64,000 nucleotides of DNA from Bacteroidota bacterium (GTDB lineage: Bacteria > Bacteroidota > Bacteroidia > Chitinophagales > Chitinophagaceae): the NCBI GenBank assembly GCA_018267955.1, contig JAFDXL010000004.1, forward strand, positions 128,064 to 192,063. The letters are read 5' to 3'. Below are positions 26,789 through 34,676 of this stretch, piece after piece. The notes below the pieces were generated by a model. That model saw only the letters and a program-made list of their open reading frames with translations. It made no database searches and was not told the origin of the DNA. The stretch's first letter is position 1. Each line of letters starts with the position of its first letter. The position numbers and the translations under genes are program-made.

Positions 26789-27772
26789 TTATTGATAAAC
26801 CTCTTTGAAAAAGGCTACTGTTTGCTGTAACCCATTCAGGAAACGCTTCGTAGGCTGATAGCCTAATAGCTTGCTTGCCTTGGAAATATCTGCCAAAGAA
26901 TTGCGGATATCACCGGCACGCTCTTCACGATAAGTAGGCTGATGGTCTTTACCCAGCATTTCACGTATTGATTCGTACAGAAAATTAACAGAGAAATTTT
27001 CCCCTACCGCTACATTGTATGCCTGTCCGAAAGCATCCGTGTTGTCTGTAAGCATGCCGCGTATATTTGCCTGTACAGCGTTATCTACATAAGTAAAATC
27101 CCGGGTTTGTTCGCCATCGCCATTTATATACACGGGCGTTTGACTTAGTATGCCACTTACGAATAGAGGTATTACAGCAGCATAAGGACCATTAGGGTCT
27201 TGCCTAGGGCCGAATACATTAAAGTAACGAAGCCCAACTACTTTCATTCCGTACAGTTTTGCAAATACATCTGCATACAGTTCATTCGTCTTCTTGGTAA
27301 CTGCATACGGAGACAACGGATTACCTACCCTATCTTCTGTCTTAGGCAGGTTAGGTTCATCGCCATAAACGGAAGAAGAGGAAGCATATACAAAACTCTT
27401 TACCCCGGCATCTTTTGCCGCAGTTATCATATTCAGGAAGCCGCTTACATTCACCTCGTTACTGGTAACCGGGTCTTTAACCGAACGGGGCACGGAGCCC
27501 AAGGCCGCCTGGTGCGATACATAATCGACCCCTTCGCAGGCTTTTTTACAGGTTTCGAAATCACGAATATCTCCTTCTATAAATTCGAAATTGGGATAGC
27601 CGGTGAAGAGATCGATGTTCTCTCTTAAACCGGTGAGAAAGTTATCGAGCACGCGAACCTTACCAGCCCCATTTTTGAGCAGGTACTCGGTAATGTGAGA
27701 GCCTATAAATCCTGCACCGCCTGTTACCAGGAATGTATTTTGGGAAATATCTTTTGTATGAAAACCAGACAT
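26789..27772 (-). CDS. UDP-sugar 4-epimerase, WbpP/TviC-like SDR
   Basis: 327 residues, extended short-chain dehydrogenase fold. The NAD-binding GxxGxxG is at 18-24 (GGAGFIG), the catalytic YxxxK at Tyr156-Lys160, with a serine run upstream (YASSSSVYG). AALGSVPRSVKDP and NVFGPRQDPNGPYAAVIP are hallmarks of the UDP-N-acetylglucosamine/galactosamine 4-epimerase group (WbpP, TviC) as opposed to GalE. It should supply UDP-GalNAc or a related amino or uronic sugar to the locus. The protein is complete and starts at ATG 27772. Confidence 0.9.
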   Translation of the reverse strand: MSGFHTKDISQNTFLVTGGAGFIGSHITEYLLKNGAGKVRVLDNFLTGLRENIDLFTGYPNFEFIEGDIRDFETCKKACEGVDYVSHQAALGSVPRSVKDPVTSNEVNVSGFLNMITAAKDAGVKSFVYASSSSVYGDEPNLPKTEDRVGNPLSPYAVTKKTNELYADVFAKLYGMKVVGLRYFNVFGPRQDPNGPYAAVIPLFVSGILSQTPVYINGDGEQTRDFTYVDNAVQANIRGMLTDNTDAFGQAYNVAVGENFSVNFLYESIREMLGKDHQPTYREERAGDIRNSLADISKASKLLGYQPTKRFLNGLQQTVAFFKEVYQ

Positions 27773-27798
27773 AAAACAGCAATTAATGTATCAGGCAG

Positions 27799-27806
27799 CA
27801 AACTTA
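27799..27806 (-). promoter_or_regulatory. Candidate -7 element for the epimerase gene (TAAGTTTG)
   Basis: On the minus strand TAAGTTTG matches TAnnTTTG and lies 26 bases before the ATG at 27772. No clear -33 TTG. Confidence 0.45.
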
Positions 27807-27863
27807 GGCCAAATGAGAAAGAAAACGCATGTACTGTGAGGCCAATAACAGTTTGTTTACAAA

Positions 27864-27893
27864 AAGAAATGCCCGCGGTAATACCCGCGGGCA
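27864..27893 (-). terminator. Intrinsic terminator after the THX gene
   Basis: Perfect 9-bp GC-rich stem TGCCCGCGG / CCGCGGGCA (27870-27878 with 27885-27893) and a 6-base loop, followed on the minus strand by TTTCTTTTT. It lies 22 bases past the THX stop codon. Confidence 0.85.
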
Positions 27894-27914
27894 CTTAAAT
27901 CATTAAGGCATATG

Positions 27915-28031
27915 TTATGCTTTCTTTTCAGCAGCTTTTGTGCCGTTGATGGCAACCTTAGCAGGGCGCTTTTTACCAAAGCTACCTATAGCTATCTTGC
28001 CGCGTTTTGTGCGTTTATCGCCTCTACCCAT
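27915..28031 (-). CDS. 30S ribosomal protein THX
   Basis: A 38-residue, very basic protein starting MGRGDKRTKRGKIAIGSFGK. It matches the small Thx protein of the Thermus 30S subunit (which begins MGKGDRRTRRGKI and has a GTYGKYRPRK segment), with the GSFGKKRPAK part in the same place. It sits near the top of the 30S head between RNA helices. The ATG is at 28031, and the TAA is followed by a strong terminator, so it is a single-gene transcript with its own promoter element at 28050-28057. It is easily missed because of its size. Confidence 0.9.
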   Translation of the reverse strand: MGRGDKRTKRGKIAIGSFGKKRPAKVAINGTKAAEKKA

Positions 28032-28049
28032 AATTAAGAATTTAGATTG

Positions 28050-28057
28050 CAAAAATA
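28050..28057 (-). promoter_or_regulatory. Candidate -7 element for THX (TATTTTTG)
   Basis: On the minus strand TATTTTTG matches TAnnTTTG, 18 bases before the THX ATG. It directly follows the T-tract of the HU terminator, so the end of one transcript and the promoter of the next overlap. Confidence 0.5.
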
Positions 28058-28058
28058 A

Positions 28059-28092
28059 AAAAAAGCAAGAAACTTACGCTCCCTGCTTTTTT
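28059..28092 (-). terminator. Intrinsic terminator after hup
   Basis: Stem AAAAAAGCA / TGCTTTTTT (28084-28092 with 28059-28067) with a 16-base loop. On the minus strand the T-rich arm continues into a longer T run. It starts 19 bases past the HU stop. Confidence 0.7.
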
Positions 28093-28111
28093 GAATCATT
28101 TCGCAGACAAA

Positions 28112-28399
28112 TTATTTGCTTTTGCCGCTAGCGATTTTAGCTGAGAATTCTTTACCAGCTTTGAATTTCGGAACTTTGCGCGCTTTGATCTTGATCACTT
28201 CGCCAGTTTGAGGGTTGCGGCCATTGCGGGCAGAACGCTCAGATACTGAGAATGTACCAAAACCAACCAATGTAACGCGATCGCCTTTTTTCAGAGCTGC
28301 GACAACTGCATTTGTGAAAGAATCCAATGCGTCATTAGCTTGTGTTTTAGTAACACCGGCGTCTTTAGCAACCTTGTCGATCAATTCTGCTTTGTTCAT
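28112..28399 (-). CDS. HU family DNA-binding protein
   Basis: 95 residues, starting MNKAELIDKVAKDAGVTKTQ at 28399. It has the HU/IHF fold: two N-terminal helices, a VTLVGFGTFSVSER strand pair, and the DNA-gripping arm RNGRNPQTGEVIKIKARKVPKF. A TTG-started extension to 28456 exists, but it would run through the promoter and DnaA-box region and lacks homology, so it is rejected. HU bends and compacts DNA. A well-formed promoter lies at 28444-28474. The gene is a single-gene transcript ended by the hairpin at 28059-28092. Confidence 0.97.
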   Translation of the reverse strand: MNKAELIDKVAKDAGVTKTQANDALDSFTNAVVAALKKGDRVTLVGFGTFSVSERSARNGRNPQTGEVIKIKARKVPKFKAGKEFSAKIASGKSK

Positions 28400-28433
28400 T
28401 GTAGTGTGTTTAGTTGTGAGATAATTAATTTCT

Positions 28434-28442
28434 TGTGGATAA
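28434..28442 (-). promoter_or_regulatory. DnaA-box-like site at the hup transcription start
   Basis: On the minus strand TTATCCACA, a perfect match to TTATNCACA, starts two bases downstream of the hup -7 element, where transcription should begin. A protein bound here would block or tune hup. Confidence 0.4.
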
Positions 28443-28443
28443 A

Positions 28444-28474
28444 CAAATATACTCACCTTTAGAACACTTCCAAA
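28444..28474 (-). promoter_or_regulatory. Promoter of hup (TTTG - 19 bp - TATATTTG)
   Basis: Minus strand: -33 TTTG at 28471-28474, 19 bp, -7 TATATTTG at 28444-28451. Spacing and both boxes match the Bacteroidota consensus. The leader to the ATG at 28399 is about 40 bases. Confidence 0.75.
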
Positions 28475-28530
28475 TATCCCTTAAAAAAATTAATCGCCTA
28501 AAACCCTTACCAGCAGCCCTTTTACGGATT

Positions 28531-28539
28531 TTATCCACA
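28531..28539 (+). promoter_or_regulatory. Second DnaA-box-like site upstream of hup
   Basis: TTATCCACA on the plus strand, a perfect match to TTATNCACA, about 90 bp upstream of the box at the hup start and in inverted orientation to it. The surrounding gap (28475-28672) has no other recognised element. Confidence 0.35.
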
Positions 28540-28672
28540 TTAATTGCCGCTAATGGGGATAGCGCCGCATTAAAAAAGCCTTACCCGGAGCGGATTGCGT
28601 CATATTGGCAAGAATTTTGCTTTGTTGAAATCCCCGAAAACAGGGCGTTTTAGGATATTCATCATAGGTTTA

Positions 28673-28975
28673 TTACTCAATTTCCATTATAGTACGAAAG
28701 GCGATAAACTTATTACCAAACCGGGCAAAACCCTTATCCCTCATCCCCTGCGCATGATCTGAAATATACCTGTTATAGTCATCTATACTGTTACAGAAAT
28801 ACTGTGCAACATAAGTACGGCCTTCCAGCTCATCCTGCTCCAGCAGCCTGCATAGCCTGCTATCAGTAAATAAACCTGTAGCCATCAGGTCGGGCATGTG
28901 GTCTTTTTTCATCCAGCTTACCCATTCATCAGCTATATCACTTTCCACCTTTACTGTTACATTATATATTATCAT
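28673..28975 (-). CDS. DUF4286 family protein
   Basis: 100 residues. MIIYNVTVKVESDIADEW is followed by WMKKDHMPDLMATGLF and a C-terminal FGNKFIAFRTI strand. This pattern fits the DUF4286 family, small ferredoxin-like (dimeric alpha-beta barrel) proteins of unknown role found mainly in Bacteroidota. No signal peptide. It starts 39 bases after rsgA ends, so it is probably the last gene of a permease-rsgA-DUF4286 transcript. Confidence 0.8.
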   Translation of the reverse strand: MIIYNVTVKVESDIADEWVSWMKKDHMPDLMATGLFTDSRLCRLLEQDELEGRTYVAQYFCNSIDDYNRYISDHAQGMRDKGFARFGNKFIAFRTIMEIE

Positions 28976-29014
28976 AGCATTATTATAATAAAAAAACGTA
29001 TTATTGAATAGACA

Positions 29015-29953
29015 TTACCACTTCTTCTCAATAGTATCGAGGATGGTTAGATAACTGGCATAGCGATCAATTGTAATTAAACCATTATTAACCGCATCTT
29101 TAACCGCACAGCCAGGCTCGTTTACATGAAGGCAATTATTGAATTTACAACCGGACATAACCCTTCTCATTTCAGGAAAATACTGAGCCAGCTCTTCCTT
29201 TTCAAAATCTATCAGGCCAAATTCCTTTACACCCGGTGTATCTATGATACTGCCACCGCCCGGCAGATCAAACATCTCTGCAAATGTGGTGGTATGCTGG
29301 CCTTTACCGCTATACCCGGAAATCTCCTGGGTTACCAATTCCTTGCCGGGGATCAGTAAATTAATAAGCGTGCTTTTACCTACGCCGGAGTGACCGCTAA
29401 ATAAAGTAGTGATATTATGTAGCCGTGCCATTAATGGCTCTATTGTTTCAGGTAGCAGTGTGCTTATAGCATATACTTCATAGCCTGCATTCCGGTACAT
29501 ATCCTGCCAGTGTGCAAGCTGATCCTGATCTTCGGCCTTGAGCACATCTATTTTGTTTATAACAACAATAGCAGGTATATGATATGCTTCCGCCGTAATG
29601 AGAAAGCGATCTATGAAGCCATTGGATGTACGCGGCTCCCGAATGGTAGCCATTACCATCGCAGCATCCAAATTTGAAGCAACAATATGCTTCTGATGCC
29701 GGTTGTGCGGAGAAACCCGGACGATATAATTATGGCGGTCTGTTATTGCAGAAATGGTCCCTGTATTAGTAGCTTCATCTTCTACCTCGAACGTCACTTT
29801 ATCACCTACTGCTATGGGGTTAGTAGAAGATATATCCTTATCGACCTTAAATCGGCCTTTGATGCGCAGATTCCATAGCTGGCCTGCCTGATCTTTAGCA
29901 ATATACCAGCTACCTGTAGATTTATATATCAGTCCTTCCAGTTCTTTGGCCAT
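29015..29953 (-). CDS. rsgA: Small ribosomal subunit biogenesis GTPase RsgA
   Basis: 312 residues. N-terminal OB-fold domain (about 1-75), then a circularly permuted GTPase: the NKxD motif (VVINKIDVL) comes before the P-loop GHSGVGKST and the DTPGVKEF G3 motif. The C-terminal zinc knuckle CKFNNCLHVNEPGC gives the Cx4CxHx5C ligand set. RsgA checks late 30S maturation near the decoding centre and releases assembly factors. It begins 15 bases after the ABC permease stop, so it is probably co-transcribed with it. Confidence 0.97.
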   Translation of the reverse strand: MAKELEGLIYKSTGSWYIAKDQAGQLWNLRIKGRFKVDKDISSTNPIAVGDKVTFEVEDEATNTGTISAITDRHNYIVRVSPHNRHQKHIVASNLDAAMVMATIREPRTSNGFIDRFLITAEAYHIPAIVVINKIDVLKAEDQDQLAHWQDMYRNAGYEVYAISTLLPETIEPLMARLHNITTLFSGHSGVGKSTLINLLIPGKELVTQEISGYSGKGQHTTTFAEMFDLPGGGSIIDTPGVKEFGLIDFEKEELAQYFPEMRRVMSGCKFNNCLHVNEPGCAVKDAVNNGLITIDRYASYLTILDTIEKKW

Positions 29954-29968
29954 GATGCTGCTTTCGTT

Positions 29969-31216
29969 TTATTCATATCTCAGGGCTTCTATAGGATCGA
30001 GCCTGGATGCTTTTATGGCAGGATAGATACCTGAAATGATACCCACTATAGCACAGAGGCTTACACCAACTGTGATCCATAGCCAGGGCACAATAAATGG
30101 AGTATGAAATATCAACCCGAATAAGTTACCCACCAGCATACCCATTATCACCCCTACAATGCCTCCGAACAGGCTGATCATAATAGCCTCTGTAAGAAAC
30201 TGCTGCTTGATGGTGGAAGATTTAGCTCCCAAAGCTTTACTTACACCTATCTCCCTGGTCCGCTCAGCTACAGATACCAGCATTATATTCATAAGGCCTA
30301 CAACAGAGCCTAGAAGCGTTACAATACCTATAACCAGCGCAGCCCAGCTTATATACTTGATGCTATCCAGTACCATTTCGGCAAGGCTGTCGTTCTGTTC
30401 TATTTCGAAATCATTGCTGACACCAACAGGAACCTTTCTTACCACACGGAACAAACCTTCAGCTTCCTGGGCCGCAATATCCTTTTGGTGTATGTTATTT
30501 ACCATTACGTTGAGCACATACCGCTCGTTGTTTCCGTAAACCATCCGGCCATTGTTAAGGGGAATCTGCACCAGGTTGTCGCTATTCATGATCATGCTGC
30601 CACCCTTGGCTTCAGACACACCCACTACAACATATTTACGCTCCCCTACAGACACCATTTTACCTATAGAAGATTTGTATTTCTGCTTAAAAAGCTTCTG
30701 CGCTACCGCGTTACCGAGGATGCACACATAGGAGCCATACTGCTGCTCGTAGGCAGAAAAATTACGCCCGGCTTCCAGCTTTGTATCTGATATCTTCAGG
30801 TAGCTATCATCTACCCCCATTACGCTGATATTGGGATTTGTTTTCTCCGATCCATATTCTACAATAGCTGTACCCGTACCCGACATGGAAATGCCCACGA
30901 TGCTGCCGGGAAACCGGTAGCGTTCTTTAAAAGCTTTAGCCTCGTCGTACTTAATATTCTTCCCTTCATTGATATTGATACTAACCCCATGCCCCCGGCG
31001 CTTCTTTTTGATCATATCGCTGGTGATCTGGAAGGTATTGGAGCCCATGCTGCTGAAATTGGTATATACACTCGCCTTCATTACCTCAATAGCGGTAAGG
31101 ATGCCAACGAGGGCCATAATACCCAAGCCAATGATAGTAACCGTTAACGCTGTACGGAGTTTATTAACCCGTATAGCGCGGAGGGCCAATGACAGATTGA
31201 AGATAAGCTGCAACAT
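29969..31216 (-). CDS. ABC transporter permease, MacB/FtsX type
   Basis: 415 residues: one N-terminal membrane helix after [17 protein letters not shown], a large periplasmic domain of about 230 residues (MacB_PCD type), then three C-terminal helices with [18 protein letters not shown], the classic FtsX coupling segment, and the ending [12 protein letters not shown]. Such proteins are mechanotransducers for lipoprotein, macrolide or peptide export and need a separate MacB/LolD-type ATPase, which is not in this window. It probably heads a transcript with rsgA and the DUF4286 gene. The promoter element at 31224-31231 nearly touches its start codon. Confidence 0.9.
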   Translation of the reverse strand: MLQLIFNLSLALRAIRVNKLRTALTVTIIGLGIMALVGILTAIEVMKASVYTNFSSMGSNTFQITSDMIKKKRRGHGVSININEGKNIKYDEAKAFKERYRFPGSIVGISMSGTGTAIVEYGSEKTNPNISVMGVDDSYLKISDTKLEAGRNFSAYEQQYGSYVCILGNAVAQKLFKQKYKSSIGKMVSVGERKYVVVGVSEAKGGSMIMNSDNLVQIPLNNGRMVYGNNERYVLNVMVNNIHQKDIAAQEAEGLFRVVRKVPVGVSNDFEIEQNDSLAEMVLDSIKYISWAALVIGIVTLLGSVVGLMNIMLVSVAERTREIGVSKALGAKSSTIKQQFLTEAIMISLFGGIVGVIMGMLVGNLFGLIFHTPFIVPWLWITVGVSLCAIVGIISGIYPAIKASRLDPIEALRYE

Positions 31217-31223
31217 GCAGCGC

Positions 31224-31231
31224 CAAAGTTA
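31224..31231 (-). promoter_or_regulatory. Candidate -7 element of the permease-rsgA operon, leaderless layout (TAACTTTG)
   Basis: On the minus strand TAACTTTG ends seven bases before the ATG at 31216, the same gap as at the SCO1-like gene. Transcription would start at or beside the start codon. No -33 TTG at the usual distance. Confidence 0.5.
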
Positions 31232-31252
31232 ATAGGAATAAACCTTAGGCTA

Positions 31253-31284
31253 AAATAAAAAACCGCCGGTATCCCGGCGGTTTT
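31253..31284 (-). terminator. Intrinsic terminator after atpG
   Basis: Perfect 11-bp stem AAAACCGCCGG / CCGGCGGTTTT (31259-31269 with 31274-31284), loop of four, followed on the minus strand by a T-rich run. It begins 22 bases past the atpG stop. Confidence 0.9.
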
Positions 31285-31306
31285 AAAGACATATAAACAG
31301 TAAAGA

Positions 31307-32188
31307 TTATCCTTGTAAAGCCGCAGCACCACTTACGATCTCGGTAAGCTCGGTAGTAATAGCGGCCTGGCGTGCACGGTTGTAAGATATCTTCAGGTTA
31401 CGCAGCATTTCATTAGCATTTTCACTAGCCTTATCCATAGCTGTCATACGGGCACCATGCTCAGATGCATTTGCGTCCAGAACAGCTTTGTAAACCTGCG
31501 TATTCAGGATCTTAGGCATTAGTTCCAGCAGTAATGTTTCTTTAGATGGCTCGTAGATAAAATCGGAGTTCTTTTTGCTTTCGTTACCTTCTACCTTAGG
31601 GATTGGCAGGTATGGCTCTGCAACAAACATTTGGGTAGCAGCATTTTTGAACTGGCTGTAAATAATCTCAACCTTATCAACTTCTTTATTCAAAAATGCT
31701 TTCTGTGCATAAACAGCAGCATTCTTCACATTATCGAACGTCAGTTCAGAGAAGATAGTCCAGAAATCATCTACTACTTTATAGTTATTGCGTACAAAAT
31801 ACTCGTATCCTTTTTTACCTATTGGCAGGATGGTTACATTGCCTTTAGCAAACTGGGTAGCATATTTTTCAGCAATCAATGCGCGGGTGGCCTTGATAAC
31901 ATTTGAATTGTAAGCGCCGCACAGGCCGCGATCGCTGGTAATAGGTATCAGCAACACCCTTTCTACAGCACGTTCATCAGCAAGAGGCATTTCCATATCG
32001 CCGGAGGCACTGCTGGCAATATTGCTGAGCATTTCCTGCAGTTTTTGCGCATAAGGGCGCATTTGCAAAATAGCATCCTGCGCACGGCGCAACTTAGCAG
32101 CACTCACCATTTTCATGGCTTTTGTGATCTGCTGAGTAGAAGTTACCGACTTGATCCTGTTCCTTACTTCCTTAAGCTGTCCCGACAT
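31307..32188 (-). CDS. atpG: ATP synthase F1 subunit gamma
   Basis: 293 residues. It starts MSGQLKEVRNRIKSVTSTQQ and continues ITKAMKMVSAAKLRRAQ, the conserved N-terminal helix of the rotor shaft. The SDRGLCGAYNSNVIK block and the C-terminal helix EMLRNLKISYNRARQAAITTELTEIVSGAAAL are intact. Gamma turns inside the alpha3-beta3 ring and couples proton flow to ATP synthesis. Here it stands alone, with its own promoter and terminator, between a protease gene and the permease operon, with no other atp gene in the window. Confidence 0.97.
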   Translation of the reverse strand: MSGQLKEVRNRIKSVTSTQQITKAMKMVSAAKLRRAQDAILQMRPYAQKLQEMLSNIASSASGDMEMPLADERAVERVLLIPITSDRGLCGAYNSNVIKATRALIAEKYATQFAKGNVTILPIGKKGYEYFVRNNYKVVDDFWTIFSELTFDNVKNAAVYAQKAFLNKEVDKVEIIYSQFKNAATQMFVAEPYLPIPKVEGNESKKNSDFIYEPSKETLLLELMPKILNTQVYKAVLDANASEHGARMTAMDKASENANEMLRNLKISYNRARQAAITTELTEIVSGAAALQG

Positions 32189-32227
32189 ATATTAAATATA
32201 TATTGAAATTCAATGTTAAACTGGGCG

Positions 32228-32258
32228 CAAAAGTACGCTATAAACTGACAATCTCAAA
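32228..32258 (-). promoter_or_regulatory. Promoter of atpG (TTTG - 19 bp - TACTTTTG)
   Basis: Minus strand: TTTG at 32255-32258, 19 bp, TACTTTTG at 32228-32235. Both boxes and the spacing match the consensus. The leader to the ATG at 32188 is about 35 bases. Confidence 0.7.
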
Positions 32259-32329
32259 AAGAAACTGTCACAAAATTGGGTGTTTTATGCACACGCATTA
32301 GATAATTACCAAACATATCAATGCTAAAA

Positions 32330-34576
32330 CTAGCGGAGGATGGTTTTAACCGTAACCTCTACATCCTTTGAGCGAATTTTAGTGAAGAAAATACCTTTCT
32401 GTAAATAAGAAAAATCGAAATTCCTAGCATTTTCACCTTTCTCAACAAGCCATTTTTTTGATGCTACTAAAGCTCCGGTGACACTGTAGATGTTAACAGT
32501 AAGTTCTTGCGCAGACGTAGCCATATAATCTATTATAAAACGGCCATCCGAGGGATTGGGGAATAAGGTGCATCCTGGTAGCGTATGCGTCTGATCGTGG
32601 ATGCTGCTTGTTTCAAATGATCTCTTCACCGCGCCATAAGCGTTTATTTTGCCCCAACCCCACTTATTATCGGGCTGAGGTAGCGGATGAGTAAAATTGT
32701 CGGTTATAGCAGTTTGCCTGATAATATCTTTTACTCCACCGGGATCAAGAGAATTATTGGCCTCCAGCATCATCGCGACAATACCAGCTACAGCAGGAGA
32801 AGACATAGATGTGCCACTTAACATGCCGAAAGGATAATCCCGGCCTGTCCTTGGGTTTGTGAACTTATTGATCACATACTGATATTCTGAACCGGTTGAC
32901 ATGACGGTAGTGTCATAGGAGCTTAGCGCAGAGCCAACAGTTAGGCCAGGGCCCGTTATATATGGCATCGTTCTGCCATCAGCGCTTGGCCCCCTGCTGG
33001 TAAATGGCGCCAGCCCTCCCCTGGTTGCGTATGAATTATAATTTATACTACCTCCGCTAATATTAACGAAATTTGTTTTAGATGCGTATGCACCAACTGT
33101 GATCGCAGACTTCGTTACTGCAAGATCACTCATTGTCATGTCTGTATTACCCGAAATAGCCCAGCCTTGCCCATTATTATTGAAAGAGCCATAATAGCCG
33201 GAGGTATTATAAACATAACTTTGCCACATGTTAATAGTGCCGGAGGTACCTTTTATGGAAATACAAATTGCATCAGTGTCCGCTGCTTTGCTATAACAAT
33301 CCAAAAACACACGGGGCTTGTCGTTGAACTCTGACGAAGAGGTAGTAAAGTCAACAAAACAGGTGTCTCCATTAGAGCCGATCAAATGTGTCTGATGAAT
33401 GGCGTCGTCGAGGCAAAAAAAGGAAGTGCTATCTATTACTGTACCCTGGTTAAATAGCATTACCCTAACGCAAAATGTTTTAGCAGTATCCCCCCAAATA
33501 TCTACCCAACTTCTTTTGCCGATAGGAGTTACCGGCAGGCTCAGAAACGTGTTAACGATTGTATCTGTAATTGTGAACTTCTTTTGAACGTGTATATTGT
33601 CCTGTCCGTTATTGCCTGCAGAGCAAACAAATATCTTCCCCTTACCGGTAAGATTATCAACTGCCTGGTTGAACAAAGAAGTACCATCGCGGGGGCCTAA
33701 CGGGCTTCCCCAGCTAAGATTCACTACTGCCGGTTTACTTACAGATGCAGCATATTGATAAACGTAATTGATACCATCAACCATATCGCTTACACCAGTA
33801 GTTACCCATTGGCTTTGATCAGGAGTAATACCTACCAATACAATATCAGATTGATACGCCATGCCGCGAAAGCGCCTGTTGTCAGCGCTACTCCCATAAC
33901 CTGAACCGGCTGCTATACCGGCGACGTGTGTACCATGTGTTTGTCCGTCATCAGTTCCTTTAGCCCACATAATCGTAGAATCAGTCATTTCATTACCATA
34001 AGAAAAACCGGAAGGTGGTGTTCCGGTTGTCTTTTCTTCCCATACTTTTTTGACTCTGTACTTGTTTCCCGAGGTATCAAATAATACCGGGTGTCCGTAA
34101 TCGAAGCCCGCATCGACTATCCCCACTACTACATCTTTACCGGTGTAAGGCATCCATAATCCTACAGCGCCGTGCACCGAATCTGCATGTGTAGCCCGCC
34201 GTGCAGAATCTAACGAACGTATAGCAGGCTCATCCAATTGTATATAGTCAATACCTGTTAGTGTTGTAAACTTTCTCACCTGTGAAACAGGCACTTGCAC
34301 CGTCCAGATATTACCGGCCTTAGTACCTATCTTAACACCCATATTCTTCATAGCTGTTTCTACCTTCGCATCCCGAACTTTTATCATCCCACTCATATAT
34401 TGCTTCCCGCCTATAGTTTTATAAACATAACCAGGAACGTATCCGCCATCTCCATATCTCGCAGCTTTTTGGAGATACTGACGGGTCATTGGGGACAGTT
34501 TAGGTAGCTTCTGTTCCTGCGCATGAGCGTTTACAAACCACAGAATAGAGAAAAGCAGTATCAATATCTTTTTCAT
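32330..34576 (-). CDS. Secreted subtilisin-like serine protease (S8) with T9SS sorting domain
   Basis: 748 residues from the ATG at 34576; a TTG 15 bases upstream only adds a polar stub to the signal peptide. Signal peptide MKKILILLFSILWFVNAHA. The subtilase domain shows the triad in order: aspartate in VGIVDAGFDYGHP, histidine in THGTHVAGIAAG and serine in SGTSMSSPAVAG, with the insertion between His and Ser usual for larger secreted subtilases. The last 80 residues (FPNPSDGRFIIDY, YSVTGALVASKKW, FFTKI) form a type A T9SS C-terminal domain, so the enzyme is exported through the Por system and kept at or released from the surface. The natural substrate is unknown. Confidence 0.93.
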   Translation of the reverse strand: MKKILILLFSILWFVNAHAQEQKLPKLSPMTRQYLQKAARYGDGGYVPGYVYKTIGGKQYMSGMIKVRDAKVETAMKNMGVKIGTKAGNIWTVQVPVSQVRKFTTLTGIDYIQLDEPAIRSLDSARRATHADSVHGAVGLWMPYTGKDVVVGIVDAGFDYGHPVLFDTSGNKYRVKKVWEEKTTGTPPSGFSYGNEMTDSTIMWAKGTDDGQTHGTHVAGIAAGSGYGSSADNRRFRGMAYQSDIVLVGITPDQSQWVTTGVSDMVDGINYVYQYAASVSKPAVVNLSWGSPLGPRDGTSLFNQAVDNLTGKGKIFVCSAGNNGQDNIHVQKKFTITDTIVNTFLSLPVTPIGKRSWVDIWGDTAKTFCVRVMLFNQGTVIDSTSFFCLDDAIHQTHLIGSNGDTCFVDFTTSSSEFNDKPRVFLDCYSKAADTDAICISIKGTSGTINMWQSYVYNTSGYYGSFNNNGQGWAISGNTDMTMSDLAVTKSAITVGAYASKTNFVNISGGSINYNSYATRGGLAPFTSRGPSADGRTMPYITGPGLTVGSALSSYDTTVMSTGSEYQYVINKFTNPRTGRDYPFGMLSGTSMSSPAVAGIVAMMLEANNSLDPGGVKDIIRQTAITDNFTHPLPQPDNKWGWGKINAYGAVKRSFETSSIHDQTHTLPGCTLFPNPSDGRFIIDYMATSAQELTVNIYSVTGALVASKKWLVEKGENARNFDFSYLQKGIFFTKIRSKDVEVTVKTILR

Positions 34577-34623
34577 AGATGTAATATACAAAATGCTGAT
34601 AAGTCAATTCACTTCAATAAAGA

Positions 34624-34660
34624 TGCCATAAAAAAAGCCCCTTTAAATCAGGAGCTTTTT
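34624..34660 (-). terminator. Intrinsic terminator after the metalloprotease gene
   Basis: Hairpin of AAAAAGC and CCT against AGG and GCTTTTT (34632-34660) with one C-A mismatch and a 7-base loop. The minus strand continues with a T run. It lies 16 bases after the stop at 34677. Confidence 0.75.
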
Positions 34661-34676
34661 TATTATCAGATTAGGA

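Larger units (their letters stand above)
7743..27772. other. Exopolysaccharide / capsule biosynthesis locus
   Basis: A block of export, kinase, flippase, glycosyltransferase and sugar-modifying genes. From 12891 to 22077 the genes overlap or nearly touch, apart from 31 bp before 17465, so they should be one long transcript. After the convergent membrane protein gene, asnB, another glycosyltransferase and a UDP-sugar epimerase complete the group. Not seen here: a priming sugar-1-phosphate transferase, an MOP-type Wzx flippase, a Wzb-type phosphatase and a UDP-glucose dehydrogenase. The locus must borrow at least the priming step from elsewhere, or the ABC transporter does the flipping. Confidence 0.8.

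Noticed and set aside
28400-28456. 19-codon N-terminal extension of HU
   Set aside because: It covers the hup promoter -7 element and DnaA-box site; HU proteins begin at MNKAELID.
28435-28653. 72-codon plus-strand frame upstream of hup
   Set aside because: It overlaps the hup promoter and both DnaA-box-like sites, and shows no protein-like pattern.
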